Assembly (NCBI GenBank): GCA_934490165.1
Contig: CAKSTB010000005.1
Coordinates: forward strand, 66,505-130,504
Source: an uncultured Ruminiclostridium sp.
GTDB lineage: Bacteria; Bacillota; Clostridia; Oscillospirales; Ruminococcaceae
DNA: 64,000 nt
Reading direction: 5' to 3'
Below are positions 36,716 to 45,874 of this stretch, in pieces. Made by a program: the position numbers and the translations under genes. Below the pieces are notes generated by a model. That model worked only from the letters and a program-made list of their open reading frames with translations. It was not told where the DNA came from and did no database searches. The number at the start of each line of letters is the position of its first letter. The first letter of the stretch is position 1.

Positions 36716-38459
36716 GAAGAATAACGACAGCAGTTTTACCGTTCTTGCCAAACTGCTCAGATACACAAAGCCCTACACGTTCTATCTCGTTTTCACGATA
36801 ATCAGTGCCGTTGTAAGTGCTATTGCAACACTGTACGCACCGGTACTTATCGGTGAGGCTGTTGACTTTATAATCGACATCAACAATGTAAACTTTGAAA
36901 AGATACTTCCTATCATAATAAAGCTTGCAATTGTAGTGCTTATCGGCGCGGGATTCCAGTGGTTTATGGGCTACTGCACCAATATCCTTACACAGAGAAC
37001 CGTAAGGGATCTCAGAATAGACGCTTTCAACAAGCTTCAGCGTGTGCCGCTGAGATACATTGACTCTACTCCGCACGGCGATATAATCGGAAGAGTTGTT
37101 GCCGATATCGATACTGTTTCGGACGGTCTGTTACAGGGCTTCCAGCAGATATTCACCGGCTCTGTTACAATAATCGGAACGCTGTGCTTTATGTTCTCGA
37201 TAAATGTCGGAATTGCGCTTGTAGTTATCATTATCACTCCTGTATCACTGCTTGTGGCTTCAACAATAGCAAGACTTTGTTCAAAGAAGTTCAAGGAACA
37301 GGCGGCACTCAGAGGTCAGATGACCGGACTTGCAGAAGAATATATCGGAAACCAGAAGGTCGTAAAGGCTTTCTCGCGCGAAGAATACAGCGAAGACAAA
37401 TTTGAAGAGCTTAACGCAAAGCTGTATAAGGTCGGCGTAAGAGCGCAGTTCTACTCTGCCCTTACTAACCCTTCAACAAGATTTGTAAACGGTCTTGTTT
37501 ATGCAGGTGTCGGAATTTTCGGCGCACTCAGCGCTATAGGCGGCGGTATCACGGTAGGTCAGCTCTCCGCTTTCTTATCATACGCAAACCAGTATACAAA
37601 GCCGTTCAACGAAATATCAGGCGTTGTTACCGAATTACAGTCGGCGTTTGCTTCTGCAAGACGTATCTTTGCGCTTACGGAAAGCGATGATGAGATCTCG
37701 GACGCCGGTAACATGGTTCTCACCGATGTAAACGGCAATGTCAAGATCGACCACGTTGACTTCTCATACGTTCCCGAAAGAGAGCTTATCAAGGATCTTA
37801 ACCTCGATGTCAAGAGCGGTCAGCAGATCGCAATCGTCGGTCCTACAGGCTGTGGTAAAACCACGATAATCAACCTGCTTATGCGTTTCTATGATACAGA
37901 CAAAGGCAGTATCTCGGTTGACGGAAACAATATCAAGGACGTGACCCGCGATTCGCTCAGACTGAGCTATGGTATGGTGTTACAGGAAACGTGGATCTTT
38001 GAGGGTACAGTCCGTGATAATATTGCCTACGGCAAGCAGGACGCAACCGAGGACGAAATAATAGCCGCCGCTAAGGCAGCACACTGCCACAGCTTCATCA
38101 AGCGTATGAAAAACGGCTATGATACTATTATCAGTGACAATGACGGTATCTCGCAGGGTCAGAAACAGCTTTTGTGCATTGCGCGTGTTATGCTTGCAAT
38201 GCCGCCGATGCTGATACTTGACGAAGCTACGAGTAGTATTGATACAAAGACAGAAATGAAAATTCAGAATGCCTTTGCCAAGATGACTAAGGGCAAGACA
38301 AGCTTCATAGTTGCTCACAGACTTTCGACTATCAAGAACGCCGACACTATCCTTGTTATGGATAAGGGACGTATCATTGAGATCGGTAACCACGAACAAC
38401 TCCTTGCAAAGAACGGATTTTACGCCGAGCTTTACAACAGCCAGTTCAAGAAAACCTAA
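36708..38459 (+). CDS. ABC exporter subunit with consensus ATPase site (second pair)
   Basis: The 583-residue partner has Walker A GPTGCGKTT near 375, signature ISQGQKQL, Walker B LILDEATSSIDT with the catalytic Glu, and AHRLST with the switch His. The Gln in ISQGQ is the same as in the first pair (LSQGQ). Membrane segments run over about residues 20-310. It overlaps the degenerate subunit by 8 bp and ends before a strong terminator. The two exporters in this window share the same asymmetric plan but the gene order is reversed with no MarR gene here. Confidence 0.93.
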   Translation: MSKKNNDSSFTVLAKLLRYTKPYTFYLVFTIISAVVSAIATLYAPVLIGEAVDFIIDINNVNFEKILPIIIKLAIVVLIGAGFQWFMGYCTNILTQRTVRDLRIDAFNKLQRVPLRYIDSTPHGDIIGRVVADIDTVSDGLLQGFQQIFTGSVTIIGTLCFMFSINVGIALVVIIITPVSLLVASTIARLCSKKFKEQAALRGQMTGLAEEYIGNQKVVKAFSREEYSEDKFEELNAKLYKVGVRAQFYSALTNPSTRFVNGLVYAGVGIFGALSAIGGGITVGQLSAFLSYANQYTKPFNEISGVVTELQSAFASARRIFALTESDDEISDAGNMVLTDVNGNVKIDHVDFSYVPERELIKDLNLDVKSGQQIAIVGPTGCGKTTIINLLMRFYDTDKGSISVDGNNIKDVTRDSLRLSYGMVLQETWIFEGTVRDNIAYGKQDATEDEIIAAAKAAHCHSFIKRMKNGYDTIISDNDGISQGQKQLLCIARVMLAMPPMLILDEATSSIDTKTEMKIQNAFAKMTKGKTSFIVAHRLSTIKNADTILVMDKGRIIEIGNHEQLLAKNGFYAELYNSQFKKT

Positions 38460-38489
38460 GAGGCTCTATAATAAATATTGATGAATTGA

Positions 38490-38530
38490 GAAGCTGTGAT
38501 GAAATTATGCTTTCATCACAGCTTCTTTTT
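38490..38530 (+). terminator. Terminator of the second exporter operon
   Basis: GAAGCTGTGATGAAA (38490-38504) pairs exactly with TTTCATCACAGCTTC (38511-38525) and runs into TTTTT. Confidence 0.95.
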
Positions 38531-38543
38531 ACCCTCATACAAG

Positions 38544-38580
38544 AAAACAGCTGTATGGTTTTTAGCCATACAGCTGTTTT
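38544..38580. terminator. Terminator of the Asp-Thr repeat adhesin gene
   Basis: AAAACAGCTGTATGG (38544-38558) pairs exactly with CCATACAGCTGTTTT (38566-38580) over 7 nt. It is symmetric with A- and T-runs, so it can stop both strands, chiefly the minus-strand adhesin transcript. Confidence 0.9.
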
Positions 38581-38594
38581 TGGTTATTCATCTA

Positions 38595-41500
38595 TTATTC
38601 TTCGGTTTCGTCCTTTTTCTTACGCTTGCCACCGAGGAGAAGTCCTGCCGCCGCCAAAGCAGCTGCTGCAGATACGCCTGCTGTTACTGCACCGTTAAGG
38701 CCTACACCGGTATCAGGATTATCGCCGCTGTCAAAGTCAACGCTTGTGCGATCGCCCTGAGGTGTGGTGTCATCAAAGTCAACTTCATCGCCGTTTACGC
38801 GGTCACCCTGAGGTGTGGTATCATCGAAGTCAACCTCGTCGCCGTTTACACGGTCGTTGTCGGTATCAGTGTCTGTGTCTGTGTCGGTGTCAGTATCTGC
38901 GTCCGTGTCCGTGTCAGTATCAGTATCTGTGTCTGTGTCTGTGTCGGTGTCGGTGTCCGTGTCTGTATCTGTATCTGTGTCTGAATCAGTATCTGTATCT
39001 GTGTCTGTATCGGTATCGGTATCTGTGTCTGAATCAGTATCTGTATCTGTGTCTAAGTCAGTATCGGTATCCGTGTCTGTATCTGTATCGGTATCTGTGT
39101 CAGTATCCGTGTCTGTATCGGTATCTGTATCTGTGTCCGTATCCGTGTCCGTATCGGTATCTGTATCTGTGTCCGTGTCAGTATCCGTGTCTGTGTCCGT
39201 ATCCGTGTCCGTATCAGTGTCGGTGTCGGTATCTGTATCAGTATCTGTATCCGTGTCTGTATCTGTATCCGTATCAGTATCTGTATCTGTATCAGTATCG
39301 GTATCCGTGTCTGTATCTAAGTCAGTATCAGTGTCAGTATCCGTGTCTGTGTCGGTATCAGTGTCGGTGTCTGTGTCTGTGTCAGTGTCCGTATCCGTGT
39401 CTGTGTCGGTATCTGTATCTGTGTCCGTATCAGTGTCTGTGTCAGTATCGGTATCAGTGTCTGTATCAGTGTCCGTGTCAGTATCGGTATCATTGTCTGT
39501 ATCTGTGTCCGTGTCAGTATCGGTATCTATGTCCGTGTCAGTATCGGTATCGGTATCTGTGTCTGAATCAGTATCAGTGTCTGTGTCCGTGTCAGTATCG
39601 GTATCAGTGTCAGTGTCAGTATCAGTGTCTGTGTCGGTATCAGTATCTGTGTCCGTATCAGTGTCTGTGTCAGTATCGGTATCAGTGTCTGTATCAGTAT
39701 CAGTATCCGTGTCGGTATCTGTGTCAGTATCGGTATCGGTATCTGTATCGGTGTCTGTATCTGTATCAGTATCCGTGTCTGTGTCGGTGTCAGTATCGGT
39801 ATCGGTATCCGTGTCGGTATCTGTGTCTGTGTCCGTGTCAGTATCGGTATCAGTATCTGTGTCTGTATCTGTATCAGTATCAGTGTCTGTATCTGTATCT
39901 GTATCAGTGTCTGTGTCGGTATCAGTATCAGTGTCTGTGTCGGTATCAGTATCTGTGTCCGTGTCGGTATCTGTGTCAGTATCGGTATCTGTGTCTGTAT
40001 CAGTATCCGTGTCGGTATCTGTGTCAGTATCAGTATCGGTATCCGTGTCCGTATCGGTATCCGTGTCTGTGTCTGTGTCTGAATCAGTATCTGTATCTGT
40101 ATCGGTATCTGTGTCTGTGTCTGTATCAGTATCTGTGTCCGTGTCAGTATCGGTATCCGTGTCTGTATCAGTATCTGTGTCAGCGTCAGTATCGGTATCC
40201 GTGTCTGTATCAGTATCTGTATCGGTATCAGTGTCCGTATCTGTGTCTGTGTCAGTATCGGTGTCTGTATCCGTGTCTGTGTCGGTGTCGGTATCTGTAT
40301 CAGTGTCAGTATCCGTATCGGTATCTGTGTCTGTATCAGTGTCTGTGTCAGTATCAGTATCTGTGTCCGTGTCAGTATCGGTATCCGTGTCTGTGTCTAA
40401 GTCAGTATCGGTATCGGTATCAGTGTCTGTATCCGTGTCGGTATCGGTATCGGTATCAGTATCTGTATCTGTGTCAGTGTCAGTATCTGTGTCCGTGTCA
40501 GTGTCAGTATCTGTGTCCGTGTCAGTATCGGTATCTGTGTCTGTGTCAGTATCAGTGTCCGTATCTGCGTCTGTATCCGTATCAGTGTCTGTATCCGTAT
40601 CAGTGTCTGTGTCGGTATCAGTATCTGTGTCTGTATCAGTATCCGTATCAGTATCCGTGTCTGTGTCTAAGTCAGTATCGGTATCGGTATCTGTATCTGT
40701 GTCTGTGTCAGTATCAGTATCTGTATCAGTGTCAGTATCTGTATCTGTATCTGTATCTGTATCTGTGTCTGTATCCGTGTCAGTGTCAGTATCCGTGTCT
40801 GTGTCTGTGTCGGTGTCAGTATCAGTGTCCGTATCTGTGTCTGTGTCTGTGTCTGTATCTGTATCCGTGTCTGTGTCTGTGTCTGTATCTGTATCCGTGT
40901 CAGTATCCGTATCTGTGTCAGTATCGGTATCAGTATCCGTGTCAGTATCGGTATCTGTGTCAGTGTCAGTATCTGTGTCAGTATCGGTATCAGTATCCGT
41001 GTCTGTATCAGTATCCGTGTCTGTATCAGTATCAGTGTCTGTATCAGTATCAGTGTCTGTGTCGGTATCAGTATCCGTGTCGGTATCTGTGTCTGTGTCA
41101 GTATCGGTATCTGTGTCTGTATCTGTGTCTGTGTCTGTGTCTGTGTCAGTATCAGTATCGGTATCAGTATCAGTGTCTGTATCGGTATCTGTGTCCGTGT
41201 CTGTATCAGTATCCGTGTCTGTGTCGGTGTCAGTATCGGTATCGGTATCTGTGTCTGTGTCAGTATCAGTATCTGTATCGGTATCTGTGTCAGTGTCTGT
41301 ATCAGAATCTGTATCTGTGTCTGTGTCTGTATCGGTATCAGTATCTGTATCCGTGTCTGTGTCTGTATCCGTGTCTGTGTCTGAATCAGTGTCTGTATCT
41401 GTATCTGTGTCTGTGTCTGAATCAGTGTCTGTATCTGTATCTGTGTCAGTATCAGTATCTGTGTCCGTGTCAGTATCGGTATCCGTGTCTGTGTCTAAGT

Positions 41501-44500
41501 CAGTATCGGTATCGGTATCAGTGTCTGTATCTGTGTCAGTATCGGTATCAGTATCAGTGTCTGTATCTGTATCAGTATCGGTATCTGTATCTGTGTCTGT
41601 GTCTGTGTCAGTATCTGTGTCTGTGTCCGTATCTGCGTCCGTGTCAGTATCTGTGTCCGTGTCAGTATCTGTGTCCGTGTCAGTATCGGTATCCGTGTCT
41701 GTGTCTAAGTCAGTATCGGTATCGGTATCGGTGTCTGTATCCGTGTCGGTATCGGTATCTGTATCTGTGTCAGTGTCAGTATCGGTATCCGTGTCTGTGT
41801 CTGTATCTGTATCCGTGTCTGTGTCGGTGTCGGTATCAGTATCCGTGTCTGTGTCGGTATCTGTATCTGTATCTGTGTCCGTATCAGTATCAGTGTCAGC
41901 ATCTGTATCTATATCGGTGTCAGTATCCGTGTCCGTATCAGTGTCTGTGTCCGTGTCAGTATCGGTATCAGTGTCTGTGTCCGTATCCGTGTCTGTATCT
42001 GTGTCAGTGTCAGTATCGGTATCCGTGTCAGTATCGGTATCGGTATCAGTGTCAGTATCCGTGTCGGTATCGGTATCCGTGTCTGTATCTAAGTCAGTAT
42101 CAGTGTCAGTATCAATGTCTGTGTCGGTATCAGTATCTGTGTCCGTATCAGTGTCTGTGTCAGTATCGGTATCAGTGTCTGTATCAGTGTCTGTGTCGGT
42201 GTCAGTATCTGCGTCCGTGTCCGTGTCAGTATCAGTATCTGTGTCTGTGTCTGTGTCTGTGTCTGTGTCGGTGTCTGTGTCCGTGTCTGTATCTGTGTCT
42301 GAATCAGTATCTGTATCTGTGTCTGTATCGGTATCTGTGTCTGAATCAGTATCTGTATCTGTATCGGTATCTGTGTCAGTATCCGTGTCTGCGTCAGTGT
42401 CCGTATCGGTATCGGTATCGGTATCAGTATCAGTATCCGTGTCGGTATCTGTGTCTGTGTCAGTATCGGTATCTGTGTCTGTATCTGTGTCTGTGTCTGT
42501 GTCTGTGTCAGTATCAGTATCGGTATCAGTATCAGTGTCTGTATCGGTATCTGTGTCCGTGTCTGTATCAGTATCCGTGTCTGTGTCGGTGTCAGTATCG
42601 GTATCGGTATCAGTATCCGTGTCGGTATCAGTATCAGTATCAGTGTCTGTGTCAGTGTCTGTATCAGTGTCTGTATCAGAATCTGTATCCGTGTCGGTGT
42701 CGGTATCTGTGTCAGTGTCAGTATCCGTGTCTGTGTCGGTGTCAGTATCTGTGTCCGTATCAGTATCTGTGTCTGTATCGGTATCGGTATCTGTGTCTGA
42801 ATCAGTATCTGTATCTGTGTCTGTATCTGTGTCTGTGTCTGTATCTGTGTCAGCGTCTGTATCTGTGTCTGTGTCTGTGTCCGTGTCTGTATCTGTGTCT
42901 GTGTCAGTATCGGTATCGGTATCTGTGTCTGTGTCAGTATCAGTATCTGTATCGGTATCTGTGTCAGTGTCTGTATCAGAATCTGTATCTGTGTCTGTGT
43001 CTGTATCGGTATCAGTATCTGTATCCGTGTCTGTGTCTGTATCTGTATCCGTGTCTGTGTCTGTATCTGTGTCTGAATCAGTATCAGTATCTGTATCCGT
43101 GTCTGTATCTAAGTCAGTATCAGTGTCAGTATCCGTGTCTGTGTCGGTATCTGTGTCCGTGTCTGTGTCTGTGTCCGTGTCAGTATCGGTATCTGTATCT
43201 GTGTCTGTATCGGTATCTGTGTCTGAATCAGTATCTGTGTCAGTATCGGTATCTATGTCTGTATCAGTATCAGTATCAGTATCCGTGTCTGAATCAGTAT
43301 CTGTGTCTGTATCCGTATCAGTGTCTGTGTCGGTATCAGTATCTGTGTCGGTATCAGTATCCGTGTCGGTATCTGTGTCTGTGTCAGTATCCGTGTCGGT
43401 ATCCGTATCTGTGTCCGTATCAGTATCTGTATCTGTATCCGTGTCTGTGTCCGTATCCGTGTCTGTGTCTGTATCAGTATCGGTATCCGTGTCTGTGTCA
43501 GTATCTGTATCCGTGTCTGTGTCTGTGTCTGCGTCAGTATCGGTATCTGTATCCGTGTCAGTATCTGTGTCTGAATCAGTATCGGTATCTGTGTCAGTGT
43601 CTGTATCTGTGTCTGTGTCTGTGTCCGTATCTGTGTCAGTGTCAGTATCAGTATCCGTATCTGTGTCAGTGTCTGTATCAGAATCTGTATCTGTGTCTGT
43701 ATCGGTATCAGTATCTGTATCCGTGTCTGTGTCTGTATCTGTATCCGTGTCTGTATCCGTATCAGTATCTGTGTCTGTGTCAGTATCAGTATCAGTATCG
43801 GTATCAGTATCAGTATCGGTATCAGTATCGGTATCGGTATCGGTGTCTAAGTCTGTATCGGTATCCGTGTCTGTATCCGTATCAGTATCTGTGTCTGTGT
43901 CTGTGTCTGAATCAGTATCTGTATCCGTGTCTGTATCTGTATCTGTGTCTGTGTCAGAATCAGTATCAGTATCTGTGTCAGTATCGGTATCTGTGTCTGT
44001 ATCCGTGTCTGTGTCTGTATCGCCAAAATCAAAGTCATCATCAGTGAAAGGCGGCTCGAACGGGTTATTACCGAACTCAAGGCTACCGTAATAAGACTTG
44101 CAGACTAACTGACCTTCATGGTGCCAGTTGTTATGACCTTCAACATGTGAATTCGGAGCCAGGAGAGCGCCGTTAAAGCCATACATATCAACTGCATTAG
44201 CTTCGGTAACATTGAATAACAGTTTGTCAAACTTATCTGTCGAGTTAACGTGATGTTTATTTATCGTAAGCGACTGTACAGTAAGATTGAGTCTGGTATT
44301 CTGATCACTCTGTCCGCCTGTTATATTGATAAGTATTGTTGAACCGTCAGGAACATTGATATTAAGGTTGAACGCTCCGTTTCCGGTCATCCAGTTCCAC
44401 TGATAAATATCGAATGTAAAGACGTTTACGCCCTTTTCATAGCCGGTCAGATTTATGTTGCCGTAACCGTCGTCGTATATGCCTGTAGGCTGAAGACTTG

Positions 44501-45170
44501 CAAGATGAGCAGACGATGAGCGCAGATGTGCAAATGTATCCGCAAAATTGAACTTACATTCATCGCTGTTAACACCGCCGACTACTGTCGTACCGTTAAC
44601 ATTTTCGTTGACATCTCCGAGCTTGTTTGCCCACAGATTGCCGGCATTCATCTTTATATTAGCAGTTCCGCCTACTATTACAGAAGCATAGCCGTTTTTG
44701 TCATTACGATTAGTGTCCTTATTGTTTACATCATACCAACCGTTGTTTGCGGTAACGTTAAGGTCGCCGCCTGTAGCTATTCTGCCACCGCAGTCGGCCT
44801 GCGTAATAGTTGCATCTCCCTCTGTAAACAGAGTAAAGCCTGCCGCATAGCCGAATACATCATTATAGGCATCTCCGAAAAGATTATTATATACAGAAGA
44901 CTGGCTGCTTGTTACCGAAGTATCAAAATCCTCTGCTGATAATATCGAAGGTAAATCGGTGCTGTAAACGCTGTCCGTTACATAGGTCTGAGATGTGGAA
45001 TTATCCGTGAATATCTCAGCCTGTTTCAGCTCTGAACCTGCCGCGCCGCCAAAGAATCTTGTGATCAGCATATTTATCGCAAATACAAATGCGATTATCT
45101 TTCTGAGCACCTTCAGCTTTGCACTGAGCTGCGGCTGCTGTGTGTAGTTGTCGTAGCTGTTCTGAAGCAT
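38595..45170 (-). CDS. Giant cell-wall adhesin: choice-of-anchor A domain, about 1,720-residue Asp-Thr repeat, NPDTG sorting signal
   Basis: The 2191-residue protein has an N-terminal signal/membrane helix (IIAFVFAINMLITRFF, about residues 26-41). A choice-of-anchor A-like domain follows (about 90-378; GGRIATGGDLNVT, GGTANIKM, FNGALLAPNSHVEGHN, EGQLVCKS). Residues about 383-2104 are almost only alternating Asp and Thr; single Thr positions are Ser, Ala, Leu, Ile or Asn. Two copies of DRVNGDEVDFDDTTPQG follow, then NPDTG (about 2151-2155), a hydrophobic helix (AAALAAAGLLLGG) and KRKKK. This is the layout of sortase-anchored surface proteins; the highly acidic stalk resembles Ser-Asp stalks of clumping factors. 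Synonymous bases vary freely while Asp and Thr are kept, which supports this frame. Ligand unknown. Confidence 0.9.
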   Translation of the reverse strand: MLQNSYDNYTQQPQLSAKLKVLRKIIAFVFAINMLITRFFGGAAGSELKQAEIFTDNSTSQTYVTDSVYSTDLPSILSAEDFDTSVTSSQSSVYNNLFGDAYNDVFGYAAGFTLFTEGDATITQADCGGRIATGGDLNVTANNGWYDVNNKDTNRNDKNGYASVIVGGTANIKMNAGNLWANKLGDVNENVNGTTVVGGVNSDECKFNFADTFAHLRSSSAHLASLQPTGIYDDGYGNINLTGYEKGVNVFTFDIYQWNWMTGNGAFNLNINVPDGSTILINITGGQSDQNTRLNLTVQSLTINKHHVNSTDKFDKLLFNVTEANAVDMYGFNGALLAPNSHVEGHNNWHHEGQLVCKSYYGSLEFGNNPFEPPFTDDDFDFGDTDTDTDTDTDTDTDTDTDTDSDTDTDTDTDTDTDTDSDTDTDTDTDTDTDTDTDTDLDTDTDTDTDTDTDTDTDTDTDTDTDTDTDTDTDTDTDTDTDTDTDTDTDTDTDTDSDTDTDTDTDTDTDTDTDTDTDTDTDTDTDTDTDTDSDTDTDTDTDTDTDADTDTDTDTDTDTDTDTDTDTDTDTDTDTDTDTDTDTDTDTDTDTDTDTDTDTDTDTDTDTDTDTDTDTDTDTDTDTDTDSDTDTDTDTDTDIDTDTDTDTDSDTDTDTDTDTDTDTDTDTDTDTDTDTDTDTDTDTDTDLDTDTDTDTDTDSDTDTDTDTDTDTDTDTDTDTDTDTDTDTDTDSDTDTDTDTDTDTDTDTDTDTDTDTDTDTDTDTDTDTDTDTDADTDTDTDTDTDTDTDTDSDTDTDTDTDTDTDTDTDTDTDTDTDTDTDTDTDTDTDTDSDTDTDTDTDTDTDTDTDTDTDTDTDTDTDTDTDTDTDTDTDTDTDTDTDTDTDTDTDTDTDTDTDTDTDTDTDTDTDTDTDTDTDTDTDTDTDTDADTDTDTDTDTDTDTDSDTDTDTDTDTDTDSDTDTDTDTDTDTDTDTDTDTDTDTDTDTDADTDTDTDTDTDTDTDTDTDTDTDTDTDTDTDIDTDTDTDLDTDTDTDTDTDTDTDTDTDTDTDTDTDTDTDTDTDTDTDTDTDTDTDTDTDTDTDTDTDIDTDADTDTDTDTDTDTDTDTDTDTDTDTDTDTDTDTDTDTDTDTDTDTDTDTDTDTDTDTDTDTDTDLDTDTDTDTDTDTDTDTDTDTDTDADTDTDTDTDTDTDTDTDTDTDTDTDTDTDTDTDTDTDTDTDTDTDLDTDTDTDTDTDTDTDTDTDTDTDTDSDTDTDTDTDTDSDTDTDTDTDTDTDTDTDTDTDTDTDSDTDTDTDTDTDTDTDTDTDTDTDTDTDTDTDTDTDTDTDTDTDTDTDTDTDTDTDTDTDTDTDTDTDTDTDTDTDTDTDTDTDTDTDTDTDTDTDTDTDTDTDTDTDTDTDTDTDTDTDTDTDTDTDTDTDTDTDTDTDTDTDTDTDTDTDTDTDTDTDTDTDTDTDTDTDTDTDTDTDTDTDTDTDTDTDTDTDTDTDTDTDTDTDTDTDLDTDTDTDTDTDTDTDTDTDTDTDTDTDTDTDTDADTDTDTDTDTDTDTDTDTDTDTDTDTDTDTDTDTDTDTDTDTDTDTDTDTDTDTDLDTDTDTDTDTDTDTDTDTDTDTDTDTDTDTDTDTDTDTDTDTDTDTDTDTDTDTDTDTDTDTDTDTDTDTDADTDTDTDTDTDTDTDTDTDTDTDTDTDTDTDTDSDTDTDTDTDTDTDTDTDTDTDTDTDTDTDTDTDTDTDTDTDTDTDTDTDTDTDTDTDTDTDTDTDTDTDTDTDTDTDTDTDTDTDTDTDTDTDTDTDTDTDTDTDTDTDTDTDTDTDTDTDTDTDTDTDTDTDTDTDTDTDTDTDTDTDTDTDTDTDTDTDTDTDTDTDTDSDTDTDTDTDTDIDTDTDTDTDTDNDTDTDTDTDTDTDTDTDTDTDTDTDTDTDTDTDTDTDTDTDTDTDTDTDTDTDTDTDLDTDTDTDTDTDTDTDTDTDTDTDTDTDTDTDTDTDTDTDTDTDTDTDTDTDTDTDTDTDTDTDTDTDTDTDTDTDTDTDTDTDTDTDLDTDTDTDSDTDTDTDTDTDTDTDSDTDTDTDTDTDTDTDTDTDTDTDTDTDADTDTDTDTDTDTDNDRVNGDEVDFDDTTPQGDRVNGDEVDFDDTTPQGDRTSVDFDSGDNPDTGVGLNGAVTAGVSAAAALAAAGLLLGGKRKKKDETEE
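38855..44020 (-). repeat. 5.2-kb imperfect hexanucleotide (Asp-Thr) repeat
   Basis: The coding strand reads GA(C/T)-ACN units without a break. All four Thr codons and both Asp codons occur, so the nucleotide repeat is scrambled while the peptide repeat stays near perfect. Changes hit the Thr position only (Ser TCA/TCT, Leu TTA, Ala, Ile, Asn). Confidence 0.97.
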
Positions 45171-45284
45171 CTTAAAGACCTCCTGTTTATTTTAATGTGC
45201 TTAATCAAGAATGATTATCAACTATTTTACAAATTTTGTAAGCAAATGTATCCACTTCATGCAGACACACTTCTATACACTATC

Positions 45285-45313
45285 ATTATATACTTGCCAA
45301 TCAAAAATGTCAA
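45285..45313 (-). promoter_or_regulatory. Consensus promoter of the adhesin gene
   Basis: On the minus strand TTGACA (45308-45313) and TATAAT (45285-45290) are exactly 17 bp apart. Transcription should start near 45278, leaving a leader of about 108 nt. The adhesin ATG follows AGGAGGTCTTTAAG. Confidence 0.9.
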
Positions 45314-45449
45314 GTATTTCCGAAAAAACGATAATAATTTTCGTCCGGTTACTCAAAATAATGGTTTATGTGCCGAAAACGAAATTTATCTCTATAATTT
45401 ATTTCGTCATTTTCTGTGTCGGATTAAGTGAAAATAATCGTAAAAATCA

Positions 45450-45478
45450 TTGCATTTACAGCTTTGCAGTGCTATAAT
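45450..45478 (+). promoter_or_regulatory. Possible promoter for the carboxypeptidase-MurF-like gene
   Basis: TTGCAT (45450-45455) and TATAAT (45473-45478) are 17 bp apart. If used, the transcript would have a leader of about 390 nt that contains the GC-rich hairpin island. Confidence 0.6.
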
Positions 45479-45571
45479 TGATATGAGAAATCAGCAATTA
45501 AATCGCTTCTGCTCGTAGAAAGAGTTTGTTTCTATATACAAACTGCTAATTTTTAATCCCTATCCCATTTA

Positions 45572-45776
45572 GGGCACTTTGCTTGCTTTGCGTCCTGCAA
45601 AGCTTTGTGTGCCCTTTTCGCGGCATCCTTGCCGCCAAACCCCTTTCCCCCGTGAAAGGCTGTGTATGCTTGGTTGGCTCTGCATCGTGCAGAGCCTTTG
45701 GGCATACACACCCGGCATCCGTGCCGGGGCTGAGTGTGGGGCTGCCGCCCTCACCCCGCTTGGGGCTATGCCCCAA
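45572..45776 (+). other. GC-rich island with a series of stem-loops
   Basis: In otherwise AT-rich DNA, this stretch forms consecutive hairpins. They are GGGCAC...GTGCCC with GCTTTGC/GCAAAGC inside, CGGCA-TCCT-TGCCG, TGTGTATGC (45661-45669) with GCATACACA (45702-45710) enclosing GGCTCTGCA-TCG-TGCAGAGCC (45676-45696), CCCGGCA-TCCG-TGCCGGG (45711-45728), and TTGGGGC-TAT-GCCCCAA (45760-45776). Open frames here are short and on both strands, and none has a credible start. It could be a repeated intergenic element or a structured RNA in the leader of the next gene. Confidence 0.6.
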
Positions 45777-45874
45777 ACCCCACCTTTAATGATGATAGTG
45801 ATTTGTCGACAATCTATAGCAAAAGAATTGCTTAATACTATTATAACTATAATGTTTAGGAAGGACGGATCTTA

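Noticed and set aside
38744..44091. Two plus-strand open frames of about 1,760 codons (one Val-Ser repeat, one Cys/Tyr/Leu/Gln/Arg-rich) across the Asp-Thr region
   Set aside because: They exist only because the hexanucleotide repeat lacks stop codons in these frames. Base changes are silent in the minus-strand Asp-Thr frame, and the minus-strand frame has flanking domains, signal helix, sorting signal, promoter and terminator.
45546..45776. Minus-strand and plus-strand frames of 60-100 codons in the GC-rich island
   Set aside because: No ribosome binding site, and the sequence is explained by stacked hairpins. No familiar protein pattern is visible.
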